64,000 nucleotides of DNA from Paracoccus sp. SMMA_5_TC. Its GTDB lineage: Bacteria > Pseudomonadota > Alphaproteobacteria > Rhodobacterales > Rhodobacteraceae. A program made the position numbers and the translations under genes. Within the stretch, counting starts at the first letter, position 1; each line of letters opens with the position of its first letter. Under the pieces are notes generated by a model. It was given only the letters and a program-made list of their open reading frames with translations. It did not search any database and was not told the origin of the DNA. This document shows, one piece after another, positions 48,882 through 58,261 of the stretch. The stretch covers positions 558,001-622,000 of the forward strand of contig NZ_CP102355.1 in NCBI RefSeq assembly GCF_009696685.2. Direction: 5' to 3'.

Positions 48882-49795
48882 GCGGCAGACTCCTTCAGCA
48901 CCTCGACATGGGCGCGCGCCGAGCGGCCCAGAGCGGCCAGATCATAGCCGCCTTCCAGCGCCGATACCACCGGGGCCGCGCATTCCGCCGCACAGTCGCA
49001 GATCATGCGGGTAATCGCGGCAAAATCGCCCTCGTCCCAGGTCAGACCGGCCAGCGGATCGGCGCCATGGGCATCGAACCCGGCCGAGATCAGCACCAGT
49101 TGCGGCTGCCAGTCGCGCACCCGGGCGCAAATGTCGCGCCACACCGCCCGCGCCAGCGCGCCGTCGCTGCCGGCGGGCAGGGGCACGTTCACGATCTGAT
49201 CGTGCGCCCCGCGTTCGCTTGCCGCGCCCGTTCCGGGATAAAGCGGCATCTGGTGACTGGATGCAAACAGCGCCCGGCCTTCGTTCCACAGCACGTCCTG
49301 GGTGCCGTTGCCGTGGTGCACGTCGAAATCCAGCACCGCCACCCGCTCGAGCCGGTGGTGATCCAGCGCCCGCAACGCCCCGATCGCCAGCGACGACAGC
49401 AGACAGAACCCCATGGCGCGGTCGCGTTCGGCGTGGTGACCGGGCGGGCGCATGGCGACAAAGGCATTGGCCGCCTGCCCCGCCAGCACCGCATCGACCG
49501 CCGCGCAGACCCCGCCGACGGCATGGCGCGCCGCGGTCAGGCTGCCCGGGGCCATATGGGTATCGGCATCCAGCATCGCCCAGCCCTGACGCGGCAGGCG
49601 CTGGGACAGCATCGCCAGATGGCTGGGCGGATGGGCGCGCAGGATGTCGGCGTCGGCGGCATCCGGGGCCTCGCGCCGTTCCAGCGTCAGATCCTGCAGC
49701 GCCGCCAGCACATGGTCCAGCCGTGCCACCTGTTCGGGATGGCCCGGCGGGGTCACATGGCCCTGCGCCGAAGGATGGGTGTAGAGCAGCGTCAT
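48878..49795 (-). CDS. Histone deacetylase-family hydrolase
   Basis: 305 aa arginase/deacetylase-fold zinc enzyme. It has RPPGHHAERDRAMGFC, the zinc-binding DFDVHHGNGTQ and ISAGFDAHGADPLAG, and the C-terminal LEGGYD. Bacterial relatives include acetoin-utilisation (AcuC) and acetylpolyamine deacetylases. The substrate is likely an acetylated polyamine or a small molecule rather than histones. The ATG at 49795 opens at the family start TLLYTHP. It is coupled to xseB by an ATGA overlap. Confidence 0.92.
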   Translation of the reverse strand: MTLLYTHPSAQGHVTPPGHPEQVARLDHVLAALQDLTLERREAPDAADADILRAHPPSHLAMLSQRLPRQGWAMLDADTHMAPGSLTAARHAVGGVCAAVDAVLAGQAANAFVAMRPPGHHAERDRAMGFCLLSSLAIGALRALDHHRLERVAVLDFDVHHGNGTQDVLWNEGRALFASSHQMPLYPGTGAASERGAHDQIVNVPLPAGSDGALARAVWRDICARVRDWQPQLVLISAGFDAHGADPLAGLTWDEGDFAAITRMICDCAAECAAPVVSALEGGYDLAALGRSARAHVEVLKESAA

Positions 49796-49851
49796 CGGCC
49801 AAGGATTAGGCCGGCGACGGGAAGCGGGCAAGAAAATCCTGCCGCGACCGG

Positions 49852-51114
49852 TCAGGCGATCAGGCGCTGGCCGTCGTGGCCCGCGATCGTCACCTCGAGC
49901 AGGGTGCCCTCGGGCATGTCGCGGTCAAAGGCGACTTCGGTGAAATGCTCGGTGCGGCCCAGGCGCGGACCTTCGGTCAGCACCATGCGGCTTTGGCCGT
50001 GCTGCGCCTGCAGATGACGCAGCAGGGCGGCATCGCCGGCCGCGCGCAGCCGCGCGGCGCGCGCCTTGATCGTGGGTCCGGGCACGCGCGGCATCCGCGC
50101 CGCCGGGGTGCCCTTGCGGGCGGAAAAGGGAAACACATGCAGGAAGGTCAGGCCGCAATCCTCGACCAGCTTCAGGCTGTTGTCGAACATCGCATCGGTT
50201 TCGGTCGGAAACCCGGCGATGATGTCGGCGCCAAAGACGATGCCGGGGCGCAGCTTGCGCGCATCCTCGCAAAAGCGGATGGCATCGTCACGCAGGTGGC
50301 GGCGCTTCATCCGCTTCAGGATCATGTCGTCGCCCGCCTGCAGCGACAGGTGCAGATGCGGCATCAGCCGTGGTTCGCTGGCAATGGCCAGCATCAGGTT
50401 GTCATCGGCCTCGATGCTGTCGATGCTGCTGATGCGCAGCCGCGGCAGGTCCGGAACCAGGCGCAGGATGCGCATGACCAGATCGCCCAGCCGCGGCTGG
50501 CCGGGCAGATCGGCGCCCCAACTGGTCAGATCGACCCCGGTCAGCACCACCTCGTGAAAGCCGCGACCGACCAGACGCTTGATCTGTTCGACCACGACGC
50601 CCGCCGGCACCGACCGCGAATTGCCACGGCCATAGGGGATGATGCAGAAGGTGCAGCGGTGATCGCAGCCGTTCTGCACCTGCACATAGGCACGATGCCG
50701 ACCGAAGCCGTCGATCAGGTGGCCGGCGGTCTCGCGCACCGACATGATGTCATCGACCTGCACCCTTTCGGTGCTGCCGATCAGGTCCGGGCCCTGCATC
50801 GCCGCCCAGGTGGCGGGCTGCATCTTTTCGTGATTGCCGATGACGCGGGTGACTTCCGGCATGGCGGCAAAGGTTTCGGGCTCGGTCTGGGCGGCGCAGC
50901 CGGTGACGATGACCGGGGCGCCGGGGTTTTCGCGCGCCAGCCGGCGGATTTCCTGCCGCGCCTTGCGCACGGCTTCGGCGGTGACGGCGCAGGTGTTGAC
51001 GATCACCGCGCCCTGCAGGCCGGCCTGTTCGGCCATTTCGCGCATGGCCTCGGATTCATAGGCGTTCAGCCGGCAACCCAGGGTGGCAAGGATGGGCGGT
51101 CTGGGCTCTGTCAT
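49852..51114 (-). CDS. mtaB: tRNA t6A37 methylthiotransferase MtaB
   Basis: 420 aa radical-SAM enzyme that adds a methylthio group to t6A37, giving ms2t6A. The N-terminal UPF0004 domain supplies the second 4Fe-4S cluster (GCRLNAYESE, VNTCAVT, VTGCAAQ). The radical-SAM motif is GCDHRCTFCIIPYGRGNSRS (CxxxCxxC). A TRAM-like tail ends the protein. Its substrate is made through the Sua5-type enzyme at 7222-8187. The ATG overlaps the dapF stop by 4 nt. Confidence 0.96.
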   Translation of the reverse strand: MTEPRPPILATLGCRLNAYESEAMREMAEQAGLQGAVIVNTCAVTAEAVRKARQEIRRLARENPGAPVIVTGCAAQTEPETFAAMPEVTRVIGNHEKMQPATWAAMQGPDLIGSTERVQVDDIMSVRETAGHLIDGFGRHRAYVQVQNGCDHRCTFCIIPYGRGNSRSVPAGVVVEQIKRLVGRGFHEVVLTGVDLTSWGADLPGQPRLGDLVMRILRLVPDLPRLRISSIDSIEADDNLMLAIASEPRLMPHLHLSLQAGDDMILKRMKRRHLRDDAIRFCEDARKLRPGIVFGADIIAGFPTETDAMFDNSLKLVEDCGLTFLHVFPFSARKGTPAARMPRVPGPTIKARAARLRAAGDAALLRHLQAQHGQSRMVLTEGPRLGRTEHFTEVAFDRDMPEGTLLEVTIAGHDGQRLIA

Positions 51115-51938
51115 CCCCGCCATACCCCATCGAATACATGCGCCGTGGGCCCGGTCATCCACACCCCGTCGGCCCGCCAGTCGATGTCCAGAACCCCGCC
51201 GGGCACATTGACGCGCACCTGCCGCCCGGTCAGGCCGCGCCGCGCCGCCGCCACAACCGCCGCGCAGGAACACGACCCCGAGGCCAGGGTGATCCCGGTG
51301 CCGCGTTCCCAGATGCGCAGCAGGATTTCCTGCGGCGACAGCACCTGCACCAGTTCGACATTCGCGCGTTGCGGATAAAGCGGGTGGTGCTCGTGCTGCG
51401 GCCCGAAGCGTTCCAGATCCACCGCCGCCGCATCCTCGACGAAAAAGGTCATGTGCGGATTGCCCATGCCGGTGGCCACCGGATCGCCCGCGATCGGCAG
51501 GTGCAGGGTGTCAAGTTCCTGCGCCAGGGGAATCGCCGCCCAGTCCAGAACCGGCGCCCCCATGTTCACCCGCGTCTGCCCGCCACCCGCATCCTGGGCC
51601 TGCAGCACCGCATGTTCGGTCGCCAGCCGCAGATCGGGCGCGCCGGTTTCGTCCATCAGATAGCGCGCCACACAGCGCGTGGCATTGCCGCAGGCCGCCG
51701 ACTGCGAGCCGTCGGCGTTATAGAAAACCAGCCGCGCATCGGCGTTCTGGCCGGGCAGAATCACCGCCAGCTGGTCGAAGCCCACGCCGCGATGGCGGTC
51801 GGCCATGGCCGCCACCGTGGCCGCATCGGGCAGCGCGCCGCTTTGGCGGCTGTCGATGACGACGAAATCATTGCCCAGCCCGTGCATCTTCATGAAGCGC
51901 AGGCCCTGGCTCTGGCCAAGGTTTTGCTGATGTTCCAT
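51111..51938 (-). CDS. dapF: Diaminopimelate epimerase with non-canonical second catalytic site
   Basis: 275 aa. It should interconvert LL- and meso-diaminopimelate for lysine and peptidoglycan synthesis. The first half is normal: FMKMHGLGNDFVVID and NADGSQSAACGNATRC with Cys83 as one base/acid. In the second half, the motif ERGxGxTxACGxG reads ERGTGITLASGSCSCA, so the expected second catalytic Cys is Ser220, and cysteines appear at 223 and 225 instead. Either the motif has shifted in this lineage or activity is altered. It is coupled to mtaB. No second dapF is in the window. Confidence 0.9.
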   Translation of the reverse strand: MEHQQNLGQSQGLRFMKMHGLGNDFVVIDSRQSGALPDAATVAAMADRHRGVGFDQLAVILPGQNADARLVFYNADGSQSAACGNATRCVARYLMDETGAPDLRLATEHAVLQAQDAGGGQTRVNMGAPVLDWAAIPLAQELDTLHLPIAGDPVATGMGNPHMTFFVEDAAAVDLERFGPQHEHHPLYPQRANVELVQVLSPQEILLRIWERGTGITLASGSCSCAAVVAAARRGLTGRQVRVNVPGGVLDIDWRADGVWMTGPTAHVFDGVWRG

Positions 51939-51992
51939 GCCGCTGACATACGCCGCCGGAAAAGATTCTGCCAGAGGCGGTGATTTTTCCGC

Positions 51993-52021
51993 TTGACCCC
52001 GCCCGCCGCTGACCCTAGTTA
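51993..52021 (+). promoter_or_regulatory. Promoter of tRNA-Lys
   Basis: TTGACC (51993-51998) and TAGTTA (52016-52021) are separated by 17 nt and end 14 nt before the tRNA. A good match for a stable-RNA promoter. dapF is divergent on the other side. Confidence 0.7.
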
Positions 52022-52035
52022 GCCCCCCGTGCGAT

Positions 52036-52111
52036 GGGCCCGTAGCTCAGTTGGTAGAGCAACTGACTTTTAATCAGTGGGTCACAGGTTCGAATCCTGT
52101 CGGGCTCACCA
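52036..52111 (+). tRNA. tRNA-Lys (anticodon TTT)
   Basis: 76-nt cloverleaf with encoded CCA. The acceptor GGGCCCG pairs with CGGGCTC (one G-U), the D arm has AGCTCAGTTGGTAGAGC, the T arm GGTTCGAATCC, and the anticodon loop CTTTTAA gives TTT. Confidence 0.97.
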
Positions 52112-52228
52112 CTTTCCCCTTACAGTTCAAGAACTTGACTGCTCCGTGCAGGATTGTTCGCACTGGGAAAGGCCCGTGCAGGCAGGCGTTTGCGCCGCCG
52201 CAGGTTGCGACGGCGCGTTGCCGGGATT

Positions 52229-53116
52229 TCAACCCTCTTTCAGATAGCGGCCGTTGACCCAGCCAGTCACCTGAACGCCGCCTGTCGTGGCGATTCGGCA
52301 CCACCGGCTTTGGCCGATCTGGCGGCAGCCGAGATTGCGCACGCGCGCCCCCGCAGACAGACGGCCCAGGATCGTGCTGCTTGCCGAGGGCTCGGCACGG
52401 ACGTTCAGCGTGTCGCCGGCGGGCAGGCCGCGCACGACGTAGAAATCGGGGCCATGACCGCCATCGCCCCCTTGCGGAGGCTGCACGGCTATCGGCGGCA
52501 CCGCAACGCCCGAGGATTCACGCAGATAGCGCCCCGCGACCCAGCCGGTCACATCCATGCCGACGGTCGAGCGCACGCGACACCAGCGCCCCTGCTGCGT
52601 GGTCCGGCAGCCAAGATTGCGCACCACTTCGCCCTCGCGCAGCGTGGCCAGCGCCGGCGAACTGGCCGAGGGCTCGCGCCGGATGTTCAGCCGCTGTCCC
52701 TGCGCAATCCCGGTGACGGCCCAGAAATCCGGGCCGCCGTCATCGACCACGCCGCCCGGAGGCTTTGGGGCGCCTTCGACAAGGAACTTGGCCGAGACAT
52801 ATCCGGTCAGCTTGCCGTCCATGGCCTCGACGGCGCACCAGCGCACCGACCCCCCGCCAAGACAGGGCCCCTTCTTGACCCGGGTGCCATAGCTGAGCGT
52901 GCCCAGAACCGGAAAGATGGGGCCCGGCCCGCCGCGCACGTTCACCGCAGCGTTGCTGGCGATATTTCCGATGGTGACAACACCCGGACCCGTGACCGGC
53001 TCGGCCCGCTGCACGCCTTGGGACAGGGCGGGATCGGCCATCAGGACCAGGGCCAGCACAGCCGGCAGGGTCCAACGGGCACGCAGCCCGGTTTCACGCA
53101 ATGATTGGAATGACAT
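52229..53116 (-). CDS. Secreted triple SH3-domain protein
   Basis: 295 aa. A signal peptide (to about ADPALSQG) is followed by three bacterial SH3 repeats starting near VNVRGGPGP, LNIRREPSAS and LNVRAEPSAS. Each ends in a GY/GWV...YL strand, separated by Pro/Gly-rich linkers. Repeats 2 and 3 each contain a LGC...W/RWC cysteine pair, and repeat 1 a related CLGG...WC pair. Such proteins bind cell-wall peptides or other periplasmic ligands. The ATG at 53116 is chosen over GTG 53134. Confidence 0.85.
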   Translation of the reverse strand: MSFQSLRETGLRARWTLPAVLALVLMADPALSQGVQRAEPVTGPGVVTIGNIASNAAVNVRGGPGPIFPVLGTLSYGTRVKKGPCLGGGSVRWCAVEAMDGKLTGYVSAKFLVEGAPKPPGGVVDDGGPDFWAVTGIAQGQRLNIRREPSASSPALATLREGEVVRNLGCRTTQQGRWCRVRSTVGMDVTGWVAGRYLRESSGVAVPPIAVQPPQGGDGGHGPDFYVVRGLPAGDTLNVRAEPSASSTILGRLSAGARVRNLGCRQIGQSRWCRIATTGGVQVTGWVNGRYLKEG

Positions 53117-53562
53117 CTGGTTTTCTTTCCCCACGCCGACGACTCGGGCTCATGCTAGCAGCTTGGCGTGCAGCCGGCACCGCTTTTCACGCGAAGCGCA
53201 GGGAAAGGCACGAAAAAGTGCTGGGCCATGAACGGATTGGCGCAGGACAGGCGCATGCCGTCCTTGCCCAAAGGTCCGGGACATATGGCCGGCCGGGCAA
53301 GACTTCGTCGCCCCAGGCATCGAACGTATCTGCGGGTAAAGCGGCTGGCGGCGTTCACTGCGCCGCGCAGCACAGGCATCACGGGCGCAGCAAGCAGGGG
53401 CGGGAGGGCGAAACCCGGGATCGACGCGCAAGGATTCGCCGCATCTGCACCCGCATCCGTCACGGCGCAGCAGATTCCGCAACGCCCTGTGGGTTTTCTG
53501 TGGGGCGGCCAGAAAATCAAAGGAAGTTAAAGCAGGAAAATCAGCCGGTTGCTGTTTTCCTT
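53117..53562. other. 446-base stretch with no convincing gene
   Basis: Short ORFs on both strands (for example 53168-53530 +) lack ribosome binding sites and family features and look like chance frames in GC-rich DNA. Near the right edge is a hairpin that could terminate tRNA-Ala. The promoter of the triple-SH3 gene should lie near 53120-53230. I see no inverted-repeat ends of an insertion sequence. It may be decayed coding DNA, but nothing identifies a parent gene. Confidence 0.5.
53535..53560 (-). terminator. Weak hairpin downstream of tRNA-Ala
   Basis: On the - strand GGAAAACAGC and GGCTGATTTTCC can pair with one bulge across a short loop just after the tRNA 3' end. The stem is partly AT and the T tract is poor. 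Confidence 0.3.
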
Positions 53563-53638
53563 TGGTGGAGCCGAGGGGAATCGAACCCCTGGCCTCATCA
53601 TTGCGAACGATGCGCTCTACCAACTGAGCTACGGCCCC
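53563..53638 (-). tRNA. tRNA-Ala (anticodon CGC)
   Basis: 76-nt cloverleaf with encoded CCA. The acceptor GGGGCCG pairs with CGGCTCC and includes the alanine identity pair G3:U70. The anticodon loop TTCGCAA gives CGC. T arm GGTTCGATTCC. Confidence 0.97.
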
Positions 53639-53648
53639 ACTGGCGCGC

Positions 53649-53677
53649 TATCTGGCCCAGGCGCGCCCCCTTGTCAA
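53649..53677 (-). promoter_or_regulatory. Promoter of tRNA-Ala
   Basis: On the - strand TTGACA (53677-53672) is a consensus -35 box, followed after 17 nt by CAGATA (53654-53649), 10 nt before the tRNA. Confidence 0.7.
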
Positions 53678-53728
53678 GGGGCGCGGGTGAGGGCGTGCCC
53701 GCCGGAAGGGCTCCGGCGGGCGACGGCA

Positions 53729-56566
53729 TCATTCGGCCGCTTCGGCGTAGCTGTCCAGCGGCGGGCAGGTGCAGATCAGGTTGCGATCGCCATGGACGTT
53801 GTCCACGCGCCCGACCGGCGGCCAGTATTTGTCGACGCGGAACGCCCCGGGCGGGAAACAGGCCTGCTCGCGGCTATAGGCACGGTCCCAGTCGGCGACC
53901 AGATCCTCGACCGTGTGCGGGGCATGGCGCAGGGGGCTTGCCTCGGCGCTGATGCGGCCTTCGGCGATCTCGGTGATCTCGGCCCGGATCGCCAGGAAGG
54001 CGGTGATCAGGCGATCGATCTCGGCCTTGGTTTCCGATTCGGTGGGCTCGACCATCAGCGTGCCGGCGACCGGCCAGCTCATGGTCGGGGCATGAAAGCC
54101 GTGGTCGATCAGGCGCTTGGCGATGTCGTCCACGGTGACGCCGTGATCCTGGAACGGCCGCGTGTCCAGGATGCATTCATGCGCCACACGGCCGCGATTG
54201 CCCATGAACAGGATCGGATAGGCCCCGGCCAGGCGGCTGGCGATGTAATTGGCGTTCAGGATCGCCACCCGTGTCGCCTGCGTCAGCCCCTGCCCGCCCA
54301 TCATCAGGATATAGGCCCAGGAGATCAGCAGGATCGAGGCCGAACCCCAGGGCGCGGCGGAAACCGCACCGGCCTCGCCCGTGCGCGGATCGGCGGGCAG
54401 GAAGGGCGCCAGATGCGCCTTGACCCCGATCGGCCCCATGCCGGGACCACCGCCGCCATGCGGGATGGCAAAGGTCTTGTGCAGGTTCAGGTGGCTGACA
54501 TCGCCGCCGATCTCGCCGGGTTTCACCAGGCCGACCAGCGCGTTCATGTTGGCACCGTCGATATAGACCTGGCCGCCGTGCTTGTGGGTGATGTCGCAGA
54601 CCTCGCGCACGGTGTCCTCGAACACGCCATGCGTGCTGGGATAGGTGATCATCACCGCCGCCAACCGGTTCCCGGCCTTGGCCGCCTTGTCGGCGAAATC
54701 CTCAAGGTCGATGTCGCCGTTGGGGGCCGATTTCACCACCACCACCTTCATCCCGCACATCTGCGCCGAGGCCGGGTTGGTGCCATGGGCCGAGACGGGG
54801 ATCAGACAGATGTCGCGATCCTCGCCGCGCGACCTGTGATAGGCGGCGATGGTCAGCAGGCCGGCATATTCGCCCTGGGCGCCGCTGTTGGGTTGCAGCG
54901 AAAAGGCGTCATAGCCGGTGATCTGGCACAGCTTGTCGGTCAGGTCGGCAAAGACCTCGTGATAGCCGGCGGCCTGGTCCTGCGGCGCAAAGGGGTGCAG
55001 GGCGCCAAACTCGGGCCAGGTGATCGGCATCATCTCGGCGGCGGCGTTCAGCTTCATCGTGCAGGATCCCAGCGGGATCATCGCCCGGTCCAGCGCCAGG
55101 TCGCGGTCGGACAGACGACGCATGTAGCGCATCATTTCCGATTCGGCCCGGTTCATGTGGAAAACCGGATGGGTCAGGTAATCGCTGTCGCGGATCAGCG
55201 CGGGCGGAATGGCAGGCGCGGCCGCGGTTTCCGTGGGGGCAGCGATGCCAAAGGCATCCAGAACCCGGGCGATCACCCCGGCATCGGTGGTTTCATCGAC
55301 CGAGATCCCGACCCGGTCTGTTCCCACCTTGCGCAGGTTGATGCCGCGATGGCGGGCGGCAGCCATGATCCCCTGCTGGCCGACACCGACGCGCACGGTG
55401 ATGGTGTCGAAGAACGCCTCCGGCTCGACCTCGGCCCCGGCGGCGCGCAGGGCATTGGCCAGGGTCACGGCGTTCAGGTGCACGCGCTGGGCGATCGCAC
55501 GCAATCCGGTCGGCCCATGAAATACCGCATAGAAGCTGGCCATCACCGCCAGCAGCGCCTGGGCGGTGCAGACGTTCGAGGTGGCCTTTTCGCGGCGGAT
55601 GTGCTGTTCGCGGGTCTGCAAGGACAGGCGATAGGCCTGGTTGCCCTTGGCGTCGATCGACACGCCTACGATGCGCCCCGGCATCGCGCGCTTCATGTCG
55701 TCGCGGCAAGCCATGAAGGCGGCATGCGGCCCGCCATAGCCCATGGGCACGCCGAAACGCTGTGCCGATCCCACGGCGATGTCGGCGCCCATGGCGCCCG
55801 GTTCCTTCAGCAGGCACAGTGCCAGCAGATCGGTGGCGACGATGGCCACGGCGCCTGCGGCATGCAGCGCGGCGATATCCTCGCTGTAGTCGCGCAGATG
55901 GCCATGAGTGCCCGGATACTGGAAGATCGCGCCGAAAACGCTGTCGGGGCGGCAATCCTGCGGCTGGCCGCGCAGGATCTCGATGCCCAGCGGCTGGGCG
56001 CGGGTCTCGATCACGGCGATGGTCTGCGGATGCAGGTCGTCGCTGACGAAAAACGCCTTGGCCTTGGATTTGGCCACGCGCTGGGCCATGGCCATGGCTT
56101 CGGCGGCGGCCGTCGCCTCGTCCAGCAGGCTGGCATTGGCCACCGGCAGGCCGGTCAGATCGGCCACCATGGTCTGATAGTTCAGCAGCGCCTCGAGCCG
56201 GCCCTGGGCGATTTCCGGCTGATAGGGGGTATAGGCGGTATACCAGGCCGGGTTTTCCAGGATGTTGCGCTGGATCGCGGGCGGGGTCACGGTGCCGTAA
56301 TAGCCCTGACCGATCAGGCTGGTCATGACCCGGTTGCGGCCGGCGACCTCGCGCATGCGTGCCAGCAGCGCGGCTTCGGACAGCGCCGGCCAGTCCAGCG
56401 GCTGTTTCTGGCGGATGCCGGCCGGCACGGTCTGATCGATCAGATCGTCCAGACTGGCGGCGCCCACGACCTTCAGCATCGCCTGCATCTCGGCGGGCGA
56501 AGGGCCGATATGGCGGCGGTTCGCGAAATCATCGGGGTTGTAGTCGGTGGGTGTCCAGGTCGCCAT
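53729..56566 (-). CDS. gcvP: Glycine dehydrogenase (decarboxylating), P protein
   Basis: 945 aa, the full-length fused form. It decarboxylates glycine and loads the aminomethyl group on the lipoyl arm of GcvH. It starts [23 protein letters not shown] (core [11 protein letters not shown]). The PLP lysine sits in [18 protein letters not shown]. Other landmarks are [38 protein letters not shown] [12 protein letters not shown], and the C-terminal NGDRNL-like [13 protein letters not shown]. It is the last gene of the gcvT-gcvH-gcvP operon, 173 nt after gcvH. An alternative upstream ATG at 56608 is less likely. Confidence 0.97.
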   Translation of the reverse strand: MATWTPTDYNPDDFANRRHIGPSPAEMQAMLKVVGAASLDDLIDQTVPAGIRQKQPLDWPALSEAALLARMREVAGRNRVMTSLIGQGYYGTVTPPAIQRNILENPAWYTAYTPYQPEIAQGRLEALLNYQTMVADLTGLPVANASLLDEATAAAEAMAMAQRVAKSKAKAFFVSDDLHPQTIAVIETRAQPLGIEILRGQPQDCRPDSVFGAIFQYPGTHGHLRDYSEDIAALHAAGAVAIVATDLLALCLLKEPGAMGADIAVGSAQRFGVPMGYGGPHAAFMACRDDMKRAMPGRIVGVSIDAKGNQAYRLSLQTREQHIRREKATSNVCTAQALLAVMASFYAVFHGPTGLRAIAQRVHLNAVTLANALRAAGAEVEPEAFFDTITVRVGVGQQGIMAAARHRGINLRKVGTDRVGISVDETTDAGVIARVLDAFGIAAPTETAAAPAIPPALIRDSDYLTHPVFHMNRAESEMMRYMRRLSDRDLALDRAMIPLGSCTMKLNAAAEMMPITWPEFGALHPFAPQDQAAGYHEVFADLTDKLCQITGYDAFSLQPNSGAQGEYAGLLTIAAYHRSRGEDRDICLIPVSAHGTNPASAQMCGMKVVVVKSAPNGDIDLEDFADKAAKAGNRLAAVMITYPSTHGVFEDTVREVCDITHKHGGQVYIDGANMNALVGLVKPGEIGGDVSHLNLHKTFAIPHGGGGPGMGPIGVKAHLAPFLPADPRTGEAGAVSAAPWGSASILLISWAYILMMGGQGLTQATRVAILNANYIASRLAGAYPILFMGNRGRVAHECILDTRPFQDHGVTVDDIAKRLIDHGFHAPTMSWPVAGTLMVEPTESETKAEIDRLITAFLAIRAEITEIAEGRISAEASPLRHAPHTVEDLVADWDRAYSREQACFPPGAFRVDKYWPPVGRVDNVHGDRNLICTCPPLDSYAEAAE

Positions 56567-56709
56567 CTCAGCTTTCCCATGTCCGAAAGCCGGGGCTTCG
56601 GCTTTCATCCAATGCACGAAGGTGAAGTGATGCTTGGGGGCGCGGAAAAGCGCCCGGAAAGGGCCATGGGCCCCGTGCCAAGAAAGGGGCCGCAGCCCCG
56701 CGGGCATCC

Positions 56710-56733
56710 GGCGCCGGACATGAGCCCGGCGCC
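56710..56733. repeat. Inverted repeat in the gcvH-gcvP gap
   Basis: GGCGCCGG and CCGGCGCC form a perfect 8-bp inverted repeat with an 8-nt loop, 7 nt after the gcvH stop. No T tract follows on the - strand, so it is probably an mRNA-stabilising or attenuating hairpin rather than a terminator. Confidence 0.5.
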
Positions 56734-56739
56734 GCGCCG

Positions 56740-57096
56740 TCAGCCGATCATGGCGTTATAGGCGGCCTCGTCCATGAAGCCCGACAGATCGGCCGAGGCC
56801 GGCTTGATGCGGAAGAACCAGGCCGCCATCGGGTCGGCGTTGACGCCGCCGGGGTTGTCGGCCAGGTCCTGGTTGACGGCGGTGATGGTGCCGGCCAGAG
56901 GCGCCACGATGTCGGATGCGGCCTTGACCGATTCGATCACCACGATTTCCTCGCCCGCTTCGACCTCGCGGCCAACCTCGGGCAGTTCGATGAACACCAC
57001 GTCGCCAAGCTGCTCGCTGGCATGGGCGGTGATGCCGACGACGACCTCGTCACCGTCCTGTTTCAGCCATTCGTGATCTTCGGTGTATTTCAGCAT
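56740..57096 (-). CDS. gcvH: Glycine cleavage system H protein
   Basis: 118 aa lipoyl carrier that shuttles the aminomethyl group between GcvP, GcvT and Lpd. The lipoylation site is Lys58 in [14 protein letters not shown]. The N-terminus has [19 protein letters not shown], and the C-terminal [11 protein letters not shown] and [11 protein letters not shown] are conserved. It starts 10 nt after gcvT. Confidence 0.97.
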   Translation of the reverse strand: MLKYTEDHEWLKQDGDEVVVGITAHASEQLGDVVFIELPEVGREVEAGEEIVVIESVKAASDIVAPLAGTITAVNQDLADNPGGVNADPMAAWFFRIKPASADLSGFMDEAAYNAMIG

Positions 57097-57106
57097 GCCT
57101 TGCCTC

Positions 57107-58219
57107 TCAGCGCTTGTAGCTCGGTTGGTGGAAGGGAAGCGGCGCGACCCGCACGGCCAGGCGTTTGCCGCGCAGCTCGGCCCAGAGCGTGGAGCCTTCG
57201 GCCAGACCGGCCGGCAGGATGGCCATGGCCACGGGGCCGCCGACGCTGGGGCCGAAGCCGCCGGAACAGACCCGCCCCAGCAGGTTGCCGCCCTGGGCGG
57301 CGTCGAAGATCTCGACCCCTTCGCGGATCGGGGCGCGGCCTTCGGGGCGCAGGCCCTGGCGGCTGCGGGCCGGACCGGCGGCCAGTTCGGCCAGGATTGC
57401 CTCGGCGCCGGGAAAACCGCCCTCGCGCGCGCCGCCCTGACGGCGGACCTTGGGGATCGACCAGCCCAGCCCGGCCTCGCCCGGCAGGGTGTCGGTGTTC
57501 ATGTCATGGCCGTAAAGCGGCATCCCCGCCTCGAGCCGCAGGCTGTCGCGCGCGCCCAGACCGATCGGCGCCACCTCGGGCTGATCCAGCAGCGCCTGCG
57601 CCAGCGCGGTGGCCTGGGCCTCGGGGACCGAAATCTCGAACCCGTCCTCGCCGGTATAGCCCGAGCGGCTGATCCACAGCCGCGCGCCCTGCCAGTCGAA
57701 TTCGGCGACATCCATGAATTTCATCGCCGCCACGCCGGGAACCAGACGCGCCAGCACCGCCTCGGCCTCGGGGCCCTGCAGCGCCAGCAGCGCGCGGTCG
57801 GTGACCGGCTCGACCGAAATGCCCAGCCGCTCCAGCTGGCGCAAATGGGCGATGTCCTGTTCGGCGCAGGCGGCATTGACCACCAGCAGCAGGTGATCGC
57901 CCTTGTTGGCGATCATCAGGTCGTCGAGGATGCCGCCATTCGGCGCGGTGAACAGGCCATAGCGCTGGCGACCGGGTTTCAGCCCCACGATATCGGCCGG
58001 CACCAGGGTTTCCAGCGCCTGGGCAACATCGGGGCCGCGCAGGATCACCTGCCCCATGTGGCTGACATCGAACAGCCCGGCGCGGCTGCGGGTATGCTGG
58101 TGTTCGCCCATCACCCCCATCGGATATTGCACCGGCATTTCCCAGCCGGCAAAGGGCACCATCCTGGCACCCTGCGCCAGATGCAGGTCGTAAAGCTTCG
58201 TGCGCCGCAAATCGGCCAT
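57107..58219 (-). CDS. gcvT: Aminomethyltransferase (glycine cleavage T protein)
   Basis: 370 aa. It releases ammonia from the aminomethyl-H-protein and makes 5,10-methylene-THF. Hallmarks are RRTKLYDLHLAQGARMVPFAGWEMPVQY (core MVPFAGWEMPVQY), FDVSHMGQ, the catalytic-region NGGILDDLMI and SGYTGEDGFEI. The ATG at 58219 has GGGGGG 6 nt upstream; ATG 58225 is nearly on top of that site. It is the first gene of the operon and is controlled by the glycine riboswitch at 58262-58440. Confidence 0.96.
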   Translation of the reverse strand: MADLRRTKLYDLHLAQGARMVPFAGWEMPVQYPMGVMGEHQHTRSRAGLFDVSHMGQVILRGPDVAQALETLVPADIVGLKPGRQRYGLFTAPNGGILDDLMIANKGDHLLLVVNAACAEQDIAHLRQLERLGISVEPVTDRALLALQGPEAEAVLARLVPGVAAMKFMDVAEFDWQGARLWISRSGYTGEDGFEISVPEAQATALAQALLDQPEVAPIGLGARDSLRLEAGMPLYGHDMNTDTLPGEAGLGWSIPKVRRQGGAREGGFPGAEAILAELAAGPARSRQGLRPEGRAPIREGVEIFDAAQGGNLLGRVCSGGFGPSVGGPVAMAILPAGLAEGSTLWAELRGKRLAVRVAPLPFHQPSYKR

Positions 58220-58261
58220 GGGCATCCCCCCGTTTTCGCGGACGGACCCGTTCCGTCCCGC

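Noticed and set aside
53168..53530. 120-codon frame in the gene-free stretch
   Set aside because: No ribosome binding site, no domain, Arg/Gly/Ala-rich random-looking product.
56710..56733. Inverted repeat as a terminator between gcvH and gcvP
   Set aside because: There is no T tract on either side and the genes belong to one pathway operon. It is listed only as a repeat.
53549..56761. 1070-codon open frame on the + strand
   Set aside because: Entirely antisense to gcvP and tRNA-Ala; no recognisable domain and shadow-frame composition.
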